Positions 46,601 through 60,300 of a DNA stretch of 64,000 bases are shown one piece after another. Location: NCBI GenBank assembly GCA_002633005.1, contig NMRA01000014.1, positions 748,970 through 812,969 of the forward strand, given 5' to 3'. The stretch's first letter is position 1; each line of letters begins with the position of its first letter. The DNA comes from Phoronis australis (taxonomy: Eukaryota; Phoronida; Phoronidae). The position numbers were made by a program, and so were the translations under genes. A model generated the notes under the pieces. The model was given only the letters and a program-made list of their open reading frames with translations. It made no database searches and was not told where the DNA came from.

Positions 46601-46977
46601 GCTTTGCCAGTAGGACATGGTTGACAAGCCATGGTAGTCACAGTCCAGACATGGTTGCTTGGTTAACATCAACACCTTGACAAGCCATGAATCGGTTGAA
46701 AAACCATAAACCAATTGACAAGACAACAACCATGGCAGACAAAATCCAGAGAGATTCTTACACCGACTACTTTAGCTAGAACTAAATATTGATAATAATA
46801 GTGTAATTATGATTTATTTTACGTGCTTCTACTTCTAATTTTGAGCATACTTGGAAAGCAATCCGAATGAAGCACCCTACCTACGAAGCACTCAAACGCA
46901 ACTATACCAATCAATTCATACATTTAAAGCAGACATCAGTTGCTGCATGTGACAGAAAAAATCTAAAAAAAAATGTT

Positions 46978-47560
46978 ATGAGAATCTAGCATATCAGTTG
47001 GAAGAGAAAGCCTGATACAAAGCAAGCCACGAGCATTATCTAAAATGTTATTATGAGAATCTATCACATTAATCGGAAGTGTATAGTACCCGAGAGCTAG
47101 CCACGGGCATCAGACAAACTGTTGTGAGAATCAAGCACATTACTTGAAAGAGAAAGTCGGATACAATGTGCATGTCGCATGAAAGCTAGCCACCGGCATC
47201 AGACAAAATGAGAATTAAGCACATTACTTGGAAGAGAAACTCTGATACAGTGATATAACACATGAGAACTAGCCACGAGCATCAGACAAAATGTTATGAG
47301 AATCTAGCACATTAGTTGGAAGAGATAGCCTGACACAGAACGTATAACACACGAGAGCTATCAACAGGCATCACACAAAATGTTGTGTTAATAAAACATT
47401 AGTTGGAAGAGAAAGTCTGATACAGAGTGTATAACACATGAGACTTGGCCACAGGCAGCAGACAAAATGTTGTGAGAATCTAACACATTAGTTGGAAGAG
47501 AAAGTCTGATACAGAGTGTATAGCACATGAAAGCCAGCCATGGGCATCAGACAATAGAAG
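46978..47560. repeat. Minisatellite, 70-105 bp units
   Basis: About seven imperfect units with GAGAATCTAGCACATTAGTT, GGAAGAGAAAGTCTGATACA and AGCCACGGGCATCAGACAAA. Non-coding. Confidence 0.82.
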
Positions 47561-48312
47561 TGGTGGAAGATAAGTTACAGTGGCCACCACAGAACAGGTG
47601 CTCTGGTTAAACACACATCAACATAGAGACATGAATGTACATTACATGAGTTTACAATAGACCCCCTACATACATTCAGTTAAAATATACGCTCATCTAT
47701 ACAATATAGACAATAATTTATCATACACACAAATAAAATATACAGCAGCACAGAAACTAGTTTCAGAGGTGTAAGAACACATTGAATCAATATGTATTTT
47801 AATAAATAAACAGAATGTGTTCTTCATCAATCAAACCAATTTCAACTAAGACCAACAGCCAGGACATACTTGGTGTAAACACAGCATCTCACAAACATTA
47901 CCCAAACCTTGTGAACGTGCAGGCTAAACACAGCCTTATCGAGCCCTTAAAATCACCATCCACTCAAAATGAACCTACAAGCTTAGCTAACTCTTAAGTG
48001 CTGTCCACACACAGACTTACCCTTGAACAAGTTACTCCTGAAATGAGTTGTCGCTAGAATTGAGTGCTATTTGAGCTAGCGCAACTTTCCCTACTTGTGA
48101 CAACTTACTTCACCTGATCGAGGTAGGGTAACTTGTTCTAGGGTCATTTGCGCCACTTCTAATTGCTGTATGACTGAAAACCTATAGCGGGAAGGAAGCA
48201 ATTATCAGCTGCAGTTACGTAACAGACAGGTCTTCTTTCGTGTGCCGTTATTCACATCAGCTGTTCATTGTCATGTACAAAGCGATAACTTCCAACTTAA
48301 CACAGTTCTCAG

Positions 48313-48316
48313 GTGT

Positions 48317-48355
<39 letters not shown>

Positions 48356-48421
48356 NNNNNNNNNNNNNNNNNNNNNNNNNNNNNNNNNNNNNNNNNNNNN
48401 NNNNNGTGTGTGTGTGTGTGT
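48313..48421. repeat. (GT)n microsatellite containing a 50-n gap
   Basis: Alternating GT on both sides of 48356-48405, which is unsequenced. True length unknown. Confidence 0.95.
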
Positions 48422-49590
48422 GGACCCTCCACTGAGATGAGGGGTAAGCTGCACTAGTTCTAGGGTAAGTCTGTGTGTGGATGGCATTTTACTGCAACTT
48501 TACAAATATTATCCTTATGTGCGGGCTCCATATAACCTTACTCAGTTCTTACAAGCAGTATCCATACTCAGTGATGTGTGAGTCTTCGCAAACCTTATCC
48601 ACCGTCAATGAGTGTGCACTTTGACTACACACACACTATAGTGCCGTTACCAGCAATATATATCTATAAATATTTCAAAAAAATATGCCAGATTAATTCC
48701 ACCAACGACTGTGACCCAAAAGGATTCACAAACACTGGAAATTTATGTTGTCCCTATTGGCAGACACTGACACTACACAGTCTGTGTAGTACAAGTCATG
48801 CGTCAGCAAAAGCGGTTTTATGATACACACAATGATAGGATCATTAATTGAATCAACAAAACAGGTAGCTGCTACATAATTTTACCAGTATTAATCCACC
48901 GAAAATGGTGGGACTCTGAATCCTAGCAAATTTGCGTCCCACTGCAAAAAAATCCTAACAAAATTTGCTTGAATACACGGGACTATTTCCCGCAGTTTTC
49001 ACGTGGGAACAACACTTCTATGAGCTAATTATCATATCAAGATGCAGCAGCCTTGGCCACCACCAAGTTGTGTTGACCTGACCTACTATAAGGAAAGATA
49101 CCCAGCACAAATAACATCACAGACCTGTTGGCTTCGTAACCATTGAGGCTGTTTATGGACTAATATCCAACACTCCAAGTAGGCAAGCTAACACTATCAA
49201 GTGCTTGCCATTTAGTTAACATTAAGCTAGTGTAAGGCAGCTTGACACACTAGCACAAACTGACCAAGTAAGCTGGATACTAGCCTCACTGAAGCCAGCA
49301 CAGGTGCACACTCGTCTGACAGTACGTAGAGCTAGATTGACATCCAATCAGAGAATGGTATAGTCACATTTGAAATCTGCTAGTCCTGCTTAGCAGACAC
49401 TTCAGAGCCCTCTTTTGGAACAGACAGTTCTGGAAAGAAGAGACGAATGTTAACAGAGTAATTTATCAACGAGAGCTCTCGGAGGAGCGACACTTGGCGG
49501 AATTAATCGAAAAGACGACGAACACGATATCATTCATGTGACTAGCGAAGAAATCAAATTGAGAGCATACAATCAACTACAATAAAGAAT

Positions 49591-50230
49591 GAAAGCCCGT
49601 TCAAAACTCCATCTAAAGTGGTAGTTTGGCAAACACAATAACATTCATGTGACTAGCGAAGAAATCAAATAGAGAGCATACAGTCAACTACATTAAAGAA
49701 CAATAGATGGCGCAACATGACGGTCCAGTCTGCAGTAGGACAGTGCTGGCTGGGTCAGTCTAGGTCAACTACGCATAACCAAAACAAAGCGAACTGAAAG
49801 CCAGCCAGCTGCGTGCTTGCAGAGGACCGAAGGAACAACGGTATCCAAAAATCTCGAATAATTCAAAAAGTAGACGTTGTAGCGCAAAATGGAAAATGTC
49901 TTCTGAAAGCCCGTTCAAAACTCTATCTAAAATGGTAGTTTGGAAAACACGATAACATTCATGTGACTAGCCAAGAAATCAAATAGAGAGCATACAATCA
50001 ACTACAATAAAGAACAATAGATGGTGCAACATGACGGACGAGCCATGCTTTACAGTAGGACAGTGCTGGCTGGGTCTGTCTGGGTCAACTAGGCATAACC
50101 AAAACAAAGTGAACTGAAAGCCAGCCACCTGCGCGCTTGCATAGGAACAACGGTATCAGAAAATCTCGAATAATTCAAAAAGTAGACGTCGTAGCGCAAA
50201 ATGGAAAATATCTTCTGAAAGCCCGTTCAA
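49591..50230. repeat. Two tandem units of about 324 and 302 bp
   Basis: GAAAGCCCGTTCAAA recurs at 49591, 49915 and 50217. Each unit contains CATTCATGTGACTAGC, GGACAGTGCTGGCTGGGTC and TCGAATAATTCAAAAAGTAG. A partial unit also precedes at 49525-49590. Confidence 0.82.
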
Positions 50231-50639
50231 ATCTCTATCTAAAGTAGTAGTTTGGCAAAAATCCAAAAAATTTTCGAGAAAATTGAAAATTCGCCGTTTT
50301 TTTTTTTGAAATTCAAAGTCAAATAACTCGAAAACGGTAAGTCTGAGAAATACGCTCTCGCAGACTTTTTGAAAGGCCATACTTCAAGGAATCCACATGC
50401 AAAAATTCACGTCATTTGCTCTTCCCATAAAAAATGCGACACCAGAGCGATTGAAACCGTGTGAACATGCCCCACAGCCGCCATCTTGAAGGTGACTTCC
50501 GGTTCAATAATTTTTTATAAAAGCTTATTAAACTCAACAAACACGTGACCAGTTTGAAAGTGATTGGTTTGCAATTGCGCCCTCTACAGGAGAAAACGTT
50601 TTTAGCCATATTTCGGTGTGCGCATGCACCACGTCCAAT

Positions 50640-50932
50640 ATTTCCGCCATCTTTAACCGGAAGTCAACGATTTTCTGCACAATTGTAGCACATGTGTTCT
50701 AGTATATTCGTACTGATTTTCAGCCATGTAGGTCGAAAAATGCAGCCTCTACGAGTATTTGACTGTGAAATCAGATACAAAATGGCCGCCACATCCGCCA
50801 TTTTGTATCCGATCATGACCAAAAACAATAGCGTTCCAGTGATTCCCAATCTACATGTTGCGTGCAAATTTCGTGAAAATCGGACGAAAATTGCGACCTG
50901 TAGAGAGCGAACAAACAAAAAAAAAAAAAAAT
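50640..50932 (+). mobile_element. Retroposon-like segment with A-rich tail
   Basis: Contains GTGCAAATTTCGTGAAAATCGG and ends GAGCGAACAAACAAAAAAAA at 50932, like the 3' ends of short retroposed elements of many invertebrates. Upstream GCCGCCAT/CCGGAAGT motifs are repeated. 5' border uncertain. Confidence 0.4.
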
Positions 50933-51173
50933 GCTGTCAGACCAACATACTTCAAGTAATAAGTAAATTCAAGTATGGGGATGATACAAGTCAAAAAGCC
51001 ATAGGAAACCTGATATGACTGCCTCCCAATGATATCTTACAAAATAAATCCTTGGCAAAAAAAATAAATGAACAGCTTAAGGAATGAATGTTTTGCGACC
51101 TGGAATTAGGAGATTTTTAAAACAGTGGCATGAAAATCTGGTCACGTTACAAATAATGGTTAATTGATCATGT

Positions 51174-51179
51174 TTTATT
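51174..51179 (-). terminator. Possible polyadenylation signal of DGK theta
   Basis: AATAAA on the minus strand, 24-29 bases past the stop. That would give an unusually short 3' UTR, so a later signal may also be used. Confidence 0.35.
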
Positions 51180-51202
51180 AAATAAAGATAACAAACCATC
51201 TA

Positions 51203-51331
51203 TTATAAGGGTCCACTTTGAGAATCTGGAGACATCTGTGCTTGTGAGGACAGCGGTTCATTCGGAAAATAAATACTTGGCTCTGTGTTTCTTCTCTTGA
51301 TTTTGTTTTTGATCTTCTTCAGCATAGTTGC
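51203..51331 (-). CDS. DGKQ: DGK theta last exon
   Basis: [42 protein letters not shown] then TAA. A basic stretch precedes a short Ser/Gln-rich tail. Confidence 0.85.
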   Translation of the reverse strand, partial: ATMLKKIKNKIKRRNTEPSIYFPNEPLSSQAQMSPDSQSGPL

Positions 51332-54300
51332 CTGTAAAAACAAAATGTGTGACAAAATCAGAATGATGGCTGATGAAACATCACGAATACACAGTAGAGT
51401 ACCCTAAGAAGCTTTTGATGCCACTTCTATAAAGCATATGATAAGTAACTGTCAGTGTTAAGTTCTACTCTAATCCACCCAATTCATTATGAATGCGTAC
51501 TTCAAATGACACCAAGTATACCCCATGTCTTCCTTATCTAGTATAATTAAAAGTTGTGTCACTGCTCGATCTTGCGCAAGTCACGATATTACTAAATCTG
51601 CTCATTGCACGAGTTTGAAAATCATTGTATTACTAAGGTGGCAGATTGAATGAGTTTGAAGAAGTCATTGTATAACGAACTTGGTTTATTGTATGAGTTT
51701 GAACAAGTCATTGTATAACTATTTTCACTTACCATGACTTTGAACACAATTATTGAAAGCTAACTTGGCTTAGGGTTAGAGTTTGAACAGGCCATTGTGT
51801 AACTCATTTGTCTTACTGCATTAGCTTTTAAAGTTACAGCAGTGTTGCAAGGACACAAATAATATATCAGGCATGTCAACTGGTGAACCATTTCACAAAT
51901 TCTCTGTCTGTTAAGGTAGGTTAACAATTTAGTTTATAGATGTTGTTTGTGTGATGGTGCTAAATACAAATTATAAGTATCATGAATGGAAAATACTCAT
52001 TGTCACTAGCTCCAGCATAACTGGCATCTATAAGACTGTTATATAACTGGAGCTAAAACAGACTTCTGCAAATGTGGACGTGAAGCCTAACAGTGTATTT
52101 GCACAACACAGTGAAACTGGTGGCACAAATAAGGAACTGCAACATGATGTGGATCAATTAGGACAAGATGTGGGTCAAATAGGCATGAAATGACCTGGCA
52201 TGATTGGGCCAACAAGGACATGACCCAAGTTAACTAGGACATGATGTGGGGGAACTAGGACATGATGTGAGTCAACTAGGACATGACACAGGTCATGTGG
52301 GTCAATTAAGTCATGATGTGGTTAACTAGGACATAGTGTGGGTCAACTAGCACACATGATGTGGGTAAACTAGGTCATGATGTGGGTCGACTAGGACATG
52401 ATATGGGTCACCTAGGTCACTCAAAGAATGGCAACAAAAAGAAATTAGGACATGGTGTGTCAACTAGGACATGATGTGGGTCAACTAGGACATGATGTAT
52501 GTGGGTCAACTAGGTCCTGTGGGTCAACCAGGTCATGATGTGGGTAAACCAGGTCATGGTGTGGGTAAAACAAGTCATGATGTGGGTAAACTAAGTCATC
52601 ATGTGGGTAAATTAGTTAATGATGTGGGTCAACTAGGACATGATAAGTGTCACCTAGGCTACTCAAAGAATGACAACCACAATAACAAAATTAGTTTGGT
52701 GGAACTCCTGTAACATTTAAATTATAATTCTAAAAAACAAAAAAATCAAATTTTAATATGAAAACCCCAAAACTGACCTTTATGCTAAAAGTATAATCCC
52801 AAACTTTAATGTCCCACAAGAAAGACCTCTTATGACCAGCACAGCAACTGATTAGCAATGCTTTCTCTAATTTCAATGATGACATCATTTCCAGACAACC
52901 AAACCAAGCAGACACTGTGACCTCGTTCATGAATGGGAGAGGCATTGCCTCTGTAATTACCTGACATGTCAGTAAGTGAATGTGTCTACTACATATATTT
53001 TGGTAAATGAATTATGGGAATATCTTAATCCTAGGACTGATGTTAGCCATATTTGCTCACAGAGGTCAGGATATTGTGAGCGATTGAGTGGGATATGCAT
53101 TTGATACTATTATGCTTTTATTACTACTGTTAATATTAAGTGAATACACAAAATCTATCAGAGCCAGTCTTGTCAGCTAGTGAATGTTTTTCATTCACTT
53201 GTCATAAACAGGTACTGAAATAAAGATTACTACCTACCTGCTGCCTGTTTTAAGTTTTCAGGTAATAATCATTATTTCAATACGATTAACGACACCAGTA
53301 TGAATATTCATTACACCACGTCTAACTTAGTTTAACGTGTATACAGAGCAGTAGAATGATTTAGAAAAATACCTTGAGGGCTGATCTGAGGACTACAACT
53401 TGCCCGGCTGGTTGAACCCAAGGTTCACCATCCACTTGGACAGGAACATCCGTCAACAGCGTGATACGAATCTACAACCAAATCGGCAAGATTACAACAA
53501 AATTAACGTAAAACATCATGAGTCGAAATCATAAAAGAGAAATTCTCGGTGAGTAAAGTAATTTTACAGAAATGAGCAGTAATGTGGAATTAGACATACA
53601 AACTCCTGAGTAGCAGCTGAACACTCTACCATAGTCCCATGTGGTAAGTAGCTGATAATTTCAAATGCATTTAAAAGGTAGAGACACTGGCCTTGATTTC
53701 AACAAGTGCCTGACAAGAATTGGCCATTTGTAATTAAGTCACAAAAAAATAACAGACTTTGTCACTCAATAACCCAGATCAAAGCTAATTATTTTAACAA
53801 GTCTCTCCTATCCAGCAATAATCCCCAAAATGCATTTTTGTCGGTAAAGCCACCAGGTGTCCCTTTAAACAATAAGCTATGATGAAACGGAAAGTCAGTA
53901 CAATAGACAATATGCGAGTTGCCAAACTGAGCAGTGAAGGGAGCCAAAATTGCCACCTCATTGCAAATATCTATACCTTTGCCCATGGAAAACCAGCACG
54001 TCTTACAAACTTACGTGAATTAGCTACAGTGCAGTAACAGGTTAGCACCAGGACAACAGAGGAAGGTCTATTACACATTGACAGTCGACTGCGATAATAC
54101 TGGGTCAGCAAGCAACTAGTTGGCAGCCAAGAGTCAGCAGTAAAAGTTTGCACTGAAGTCTGACGCCGGTCAACTAAAATTTTTGCAGTCCAGCTGGCCA
54201 GTTTACCGAACCGTCAACAACCAGTTGCCGACTTGTTTCCCAACACTAGCAGAAAGAGTAGCCACTTGTGATGCATAGCAATTACTTTCAACAGAAGGAC

Positions 54301-57300
54301 GAGTAAGTCTCACAGTTCTACAAATAATAATAATCGCTCAGTCAGACTCTACTAGAAAGAATGACAATGACTTACGCTGGAAGCCTGAGCCAGCCTGACT
54401 CCACTTCTGAGACCACCTTGTATCTGACCCATATGGACAACTCCTGTGACTCCCACTACCTCTAACATGCCATCATAGTGTGTTGGAGGGTTGAAGTGGT
54501 CCTCCTTCTCTGGACCCCACGGGTTAGCACCGGAGGCCCAACTGAAACAGTAAGTAGGGCAGATGAGTGCAGAGCATTTTCACTGGTATGGCATGTCACT
54601 GTATGTTGTAGTCACTTTGATCAACTCAAGAAAACCTAAAAGCAATCAATGATTTTGGTCACAACCGCTGCACACCTAACAGAATCAAAGACTATTTTAC
54701 TGACCAAGAGATTTTCCAGACACAGGCATTGATGCTGTTATGACAAATAATCCAGCTAAAATCTTGGCGATCGTGGCGATGGTCAACAAAACGAAGATAC
54801 CCGGGTAATGAACGATAAACGTTATAATCAAAGTATTGAATTTTTGGCCGACATTTGTAATTTGCTCCAAACTTGAGATTAGATTTTTTTTAAAAGGAAA
54901 AATAGCCTTGTGGCAATCTTGAAAATGGCATAGTTGCTAAAATTTGGCAGTCCAGTCAATATCTTTATAGAAATTGGTTTCAACTTGATCTTCCATCCAA
55001 CTAAATGGAAACGCATGTGAATCGGTTTGTTTACTCTACCTAATTAGATATTCAAGATGGTGAACGAAGTCGTGGACTCGTATGTTGTGCAATTTCTGCA
55101 ATTATTCTGGTTGTTTAGAGTTTTGGATGTACCGACTTTAATGTCGAATTTGGACTAACATTATAAGGGTATTGACTAAAAATGCAGTGAAAGACACGGG
55201 ACTGAGAGAAAACATAGGCTTGACAGTAAGGAAAATATATACTAAATATGCGGCTCACTTTACGAAAACACAAATAGTCTTCATTTGGACGGTCTGCTTC
55301 ATGGAAGACAGGACATTGCTGCTAAAATCTTTACCTCTGTGTTAGCTTTTGGGCTTAGTCGATATTGGCATCTCTAGTATGAATGTCACATTCTTTTTTG
55401 AGTAAAATGTTTCCGCATACTGTTTCAGACACATCTGTATATACTTCCATTAAACGAATGGGCTTTGTTGTATCAATGACACTTTTACCTCCACTTCACT
55501 GCACTACGTTACTACAAAGGTGGATACACCATTACATTGCCCCACAGCCACAACAGTACCGACGGACTACCAACCCTCATGGCAACTCCCGTGTTCGGTC
55601 ATTTTTTGGAACATTTGGACTCCCAGTTTGGGAATCCTGTATAAAACCCTGATTCTCAATGTAATGCTGGAAACGTATTGATGAAAATGCCTCAAGAATC
55701 TCATTTGTCAGATTCATAAGAACACATCTGTTAAATTTCATGAAAATCTTACAAGGAGGTTAAGAGACAGAGCAGCAGATGTTGGACACCCTGACATAGA
55801 TGACAGCATTATGCACTCACATCATCTACAAGTGGGCACATAATACAACCACGGCGCTGAAAAAAAGTTCAAAAAATAGAGCCAAGCCTTTAGTAAGGAT
55901 ATAGTCCAAACATTGAGTTACCTGAGAATATTGAGAATGATAATGCCTTCAATAGGGGGCATATCAAGAATCTTCCCATCACATTCAATTCGCACTAAGC
56001 GGTTGAGATCTTTAGTTGACCTTCTGTTCACCATCTTTCGTAAGCTAAGCTTGAAATAGACACTTTTGTTGTGCAAGCTGCAAGAAACAAGTACAGGTAC
56101 ACAGTTCAGTATTATATGTACATGAAAGAAAGACAAGATTTAGACCAACAAAGAAAGTGACACCCAAGCAGGTATTACAAATATGGACCAACATATCAAT
56201 CAAAATATGTCATAGATTGGATAGGAAACAAATGCTTCAATATGCAAGTAATGTCTCTCATTCTGAACAGCTGATTCCGACACTCGTTAGTTACCGGCTA
56301 TTGAATCTATCAGGATTCTCCTCCCTGGCATTGTGGAAGTCGAGACAGATTTCAGCTTCAACTCCAATACCAAAATAGCTATTCATTACATAGATAGCAG
56401 TCTGGTCCTCATTGGTGTCTGCCGCATTGGTATCGTTGGCTAGAGCTACTTTTGTCTCGTTAGTTTCTTTCTCGTTTGGATGGAAGATAACCGTCCACCT
56501 GAAATTAGTAAGTAAACACACTACAACACACTTCAAAACGTCATGTTTCTAAAGAAACAAAATTTAGAGTGTTGCAAAAGTGTACAACTCCTCAACTCCG
56601 TGAAAATAATTTGATTTAGACCATTAATAATGCTTTCAGGTCTTGGAATGACTAATGACAAAAGATTTTCCAGTTGATCTATCGTTCTACAAATAGGCTT
56701 GTGTGATAGAAATACATGTTGTGTTGTAAAATTTGACTGAAATAAATGTTTTTGCATGAGTAAAGTCAAAATAATGATGAGAAAGAGACGAAAAAGAGGA
56801 AACTGGAAATCAAATGAGGGTTTATCGAAACCAAAAAAGAGAAAATCCAAGAGGGAAGTACCAAGCCCTGTATAAAACTGGTCTCAGCTTGGTATTTGTT
56901 CCAACAGGAAGTGGTTTCAGGGGTTGCACAGAGCAGACAGAATAAAAATAGCACTACTCAAGACTACTTCAATCATTTGCCTTGTAAAGCAGATAGAGTT
57001 GAGGCCTCTCAAGCCATAATGAAGATTTAAAACATGGGCCAGAAACTTTGAAAGCTGGTGAAGCAGCAGATTTGAATAGATTTAAAGAGAACACCAAGTA
57101 ATGTTCTTCGTCATCAAGTTCAAAGACACATGGTAGCAGAGGACATCCTAGCACTAATCTGGATGCCCTAGCAATGAGGTCCAATGTATCATTTGGATGC
57201 CTATTGTCAATCAAAATTTCTCCAGTTTGGACACCACACATTGTAAGGGAAATTTCAAATGATTACTAGGATGTCCAGTTAATGAGAGAGGCACATCTGA

Positions 57301-60300
57301 TTGGTTGGTGATGGTTTAAGAGAGATGACATCAGAAGAGTTCACAAGCACTGGCAGGAAGCAATATACAGTGTTGCAATGTTCGAAACTAGGTTCAAAGT
57401 AATGACAATTCAATATGTGTCAAGCATTAGCTCATGTTTGGTTGCCATTGCAGTTTCTGCTCTCAGTAGTCTTATCTCCAGTAATTCAGTACTCCATGTA
57501 GGGACACGTACCTTAGTGTAACTCCAAACTCATGTTTCTGAGCTGTAAGTTCATGATTTTCATCTTTTGTTAAAAAACATCAAACGCAAAATAAATGTCA
57601 TTATTTTAACACTATACTGTGCCACAACAATTTGTCTTTTTAACATTTTTGAGTCTGAGCCTGTTTCATGCTATTCAATGTACATTTAATGTTTTAATAT
57701 GGACCAGCAATAATACCCGATGCAAAAATATAAACCACACATCTTGTGTTGGCAACTCCAGCTCTGATGACATATAGTGCATGGAAACAAATGGAAAAAT
57801 CTGCCATTTTTTACGAGACAATCAGATTTGAAAACTTCCTTCATAAAGAACCTGTTGATTGAAAAAAATTATATATTTTTTGTGGAAATTTCGGTGATCT
57901 CAGAAAAAAAATGTTCTTAAAGAAACACCTGGACATTATTTTTCATGCAAAAATTCATGTTCTCATCAAATTTAAAAATACATCAATTTATCGATGAACA
58001 ATTAATACTTTAATTTGATAATAGCAAATTAGCTTTATGTTGACTTGATTCAACAATACTGTGGTGAAACAAGTTTCACAAAGCAGCAAAAAGTGATACT
58101 TGTGTTATAACAGACAACACACCTGTCTAGTTTGATTTCCTCGGCTTCCGTGACGTCCCTGAGAATGTTGAGTGGGTCCTCAGCCCCGGAATAGCCAGGT
58201 CCCCAGCGCAGCACACGGGCAAGATCATTACCTGCAACATAGCTTATAGGTAGACTATGTACGAACAACTCTCATCCTGGTAATGGTCGGATATTACATG
58301 CCCGAATTTTGAGAACCAGTTTTCTCCACTGAGTAATAGGCATCAAACTGATCCTCAAAACATACTTAGGTACACGAGACATGACACAATCGACAGCCAA
58401 TCTTCATCAACATAAACAATAAAGTTATTGAATGCAAAGCAGTACAAGATTACGCACCTGTTCCAAGCGGGACAATGCCCATGGGAGGCGACTGACAAAG
58501 TGCGTCCTGGCCGACATTATCAAGACAAGACAAGACCCAGCCGACGGAGCCATCCCCTCCACAAACCAGGATCTTGTAGTGAGGCAGGTTACGGCACACA
58601 TACAGACTACAACAAACACAGCACGTGTAAGGCTGGTGATAATGATTATGGTGCTGGTCGTGATGGTGGTGAAGGCACTGAACATGATGACTGTGAATGT
58701 TGACGATGGTGGCAATGATGATTGTGCTGGTGGTGGTGGTGGTGGGTGGTGGTGAATGTTGACAATGGTGGCAATGATGATGGTGGTGATAGCAATGATG
58801 ACAGTGGTGGTGGCGATGATGCTGGCAATGATTGTGGTGGTAGTGGTAATGGCGAAGGCAATGAGTACGATGATGGTGAATGTTGAAGACGGTGGTGGTG
58901 GTGGTGATGATGGTGGTGATAGCAATTGTGATGGTGGTGGTGGTGGTAAAGGCAATGAGAATATTAATGGTTAATGTTGATGGTGGCAATGATGATGGTG
59001 GTGGAGATGGTGGTGGTGGTGGCGATGATGGTGGTGATAGTGGTGAAGGCAATGAATATGATGATGGCGAATGTTGAAGTTGGTGGTGGTGGTGATGATG
59101 ATGCTGGTAATGAAGACGACGATGAAGCTAGTGATGGTAATGATGAGAATAAAGAGCAGTGGAGGAGGCTGCCACCAACACTGCTGCATAACCTTGACAA
59201 TCACTGACCCAACAGACAATGGCATCAAGCAAATATTGTTAGATAAGAATACTGACAAAAAGACCCTTAACCACAAGCAGTCTTGTTGAACACATTCAAG
59301 CTTTGGCTTAAAGTAACTGCCAATATGTTTAAAGTACTCACACTTAAACATTAAATTTCACATTTTTAAAATCCTTGATGATCACAGAAAAGTATTTCAT
59401 GGAACAAAATAATGCCCAGCTATTTGTAATCACGTGATCACATTCCTTCTATACAAAAGATCTTCATGGAAATTGCAGCAACTGTTTCAAGAGCAAAGCG
59501 AACCAGTGAAATCCACAGACTAGACTGCAAACAGTGGTGTAATTTGTCTACTATATCAAAACAGAACTGGACTGGTGTTGGCACAACCTTAGCAGTCACC
59601 AAGTTGCCCAAGGCGACTAAGTTTTAAGCCAGGTGTCAAAACTTCCCCACTTCTGTCACCTAGTTGGCGACCTAGCTTTATAATTAGCAATTATAATAAG
59701 TTTTTTAATTTGTAATCATTTAAGAAATCATGTTGACATTTACAAGCAAAGTAACTCGATTGCACGGTGGAATATTTTCCCAGTAAACATTTTTTAACAT
59801 GTTTTCGACAGATGGCAAATCGAGGGAATACTGCAACAATATTTGGGTAAAGTCAGTATTTTCCATTTATATTCGACTACGTTTCCGCAATTTCGAAGAC
59901 AAATTTGAATAAATGCATCATTTTCCGGCGGTAACCACATAATGCAAAGTCTCATGCAGCAAATACATGTGCGTAGCTATATCTAGACCAATTAAAACAC
60001 CCGCCACTAAAACACATCTGGGTCAATCCAAAACATCTGCTCGCTGTGCAGAAATTGAGAGACGAGCTTGAAAAAATTGTGCAGTAGATTGTGTGGCGTT
60101 TTGTAGCCAATGTCCTCATATCCCATAACGCGAGCAGTGTAAAAATAGCCAGTTGCCGATCTGGGCAACAGAACAAAGGACTTTTCAAAAAAGGGTTGAT
60201 TACGCCTGGGGAATTTCTTCGAGCTGGGAAGAGTTTAAAAACATCAACGGCCTCCAAAGGTGTCCCTCTATGCATACAAAAGGTATTTATAGCAACATCA

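Larger units (their letters stand above)
41359..51202. other. Gene-poor interval between cyclophilin 5' end and kinase 3' end
   Basis: No exon recognised on either strand. Holds the cyclophilin promoter side (no clear TATA box), mobile-element pieces (42655-44705), a 90-105 bp minisatellite, a (GT)n tract, roughly 310-bp tandem units and a retroposon-like tail. 45.2-46.9 kb is G-poor anonymous sequence on the + strand. Confidence 0.5.

Noticed and set aside
58425-59052. Long Pro/Ser/His-rich frames of 176 and 200 codons on the - strand.
   Set aside because: They are the trinucleotide tract read in different frames; only the last 49 codons (58458-58606) in one frame are the DGK exon.
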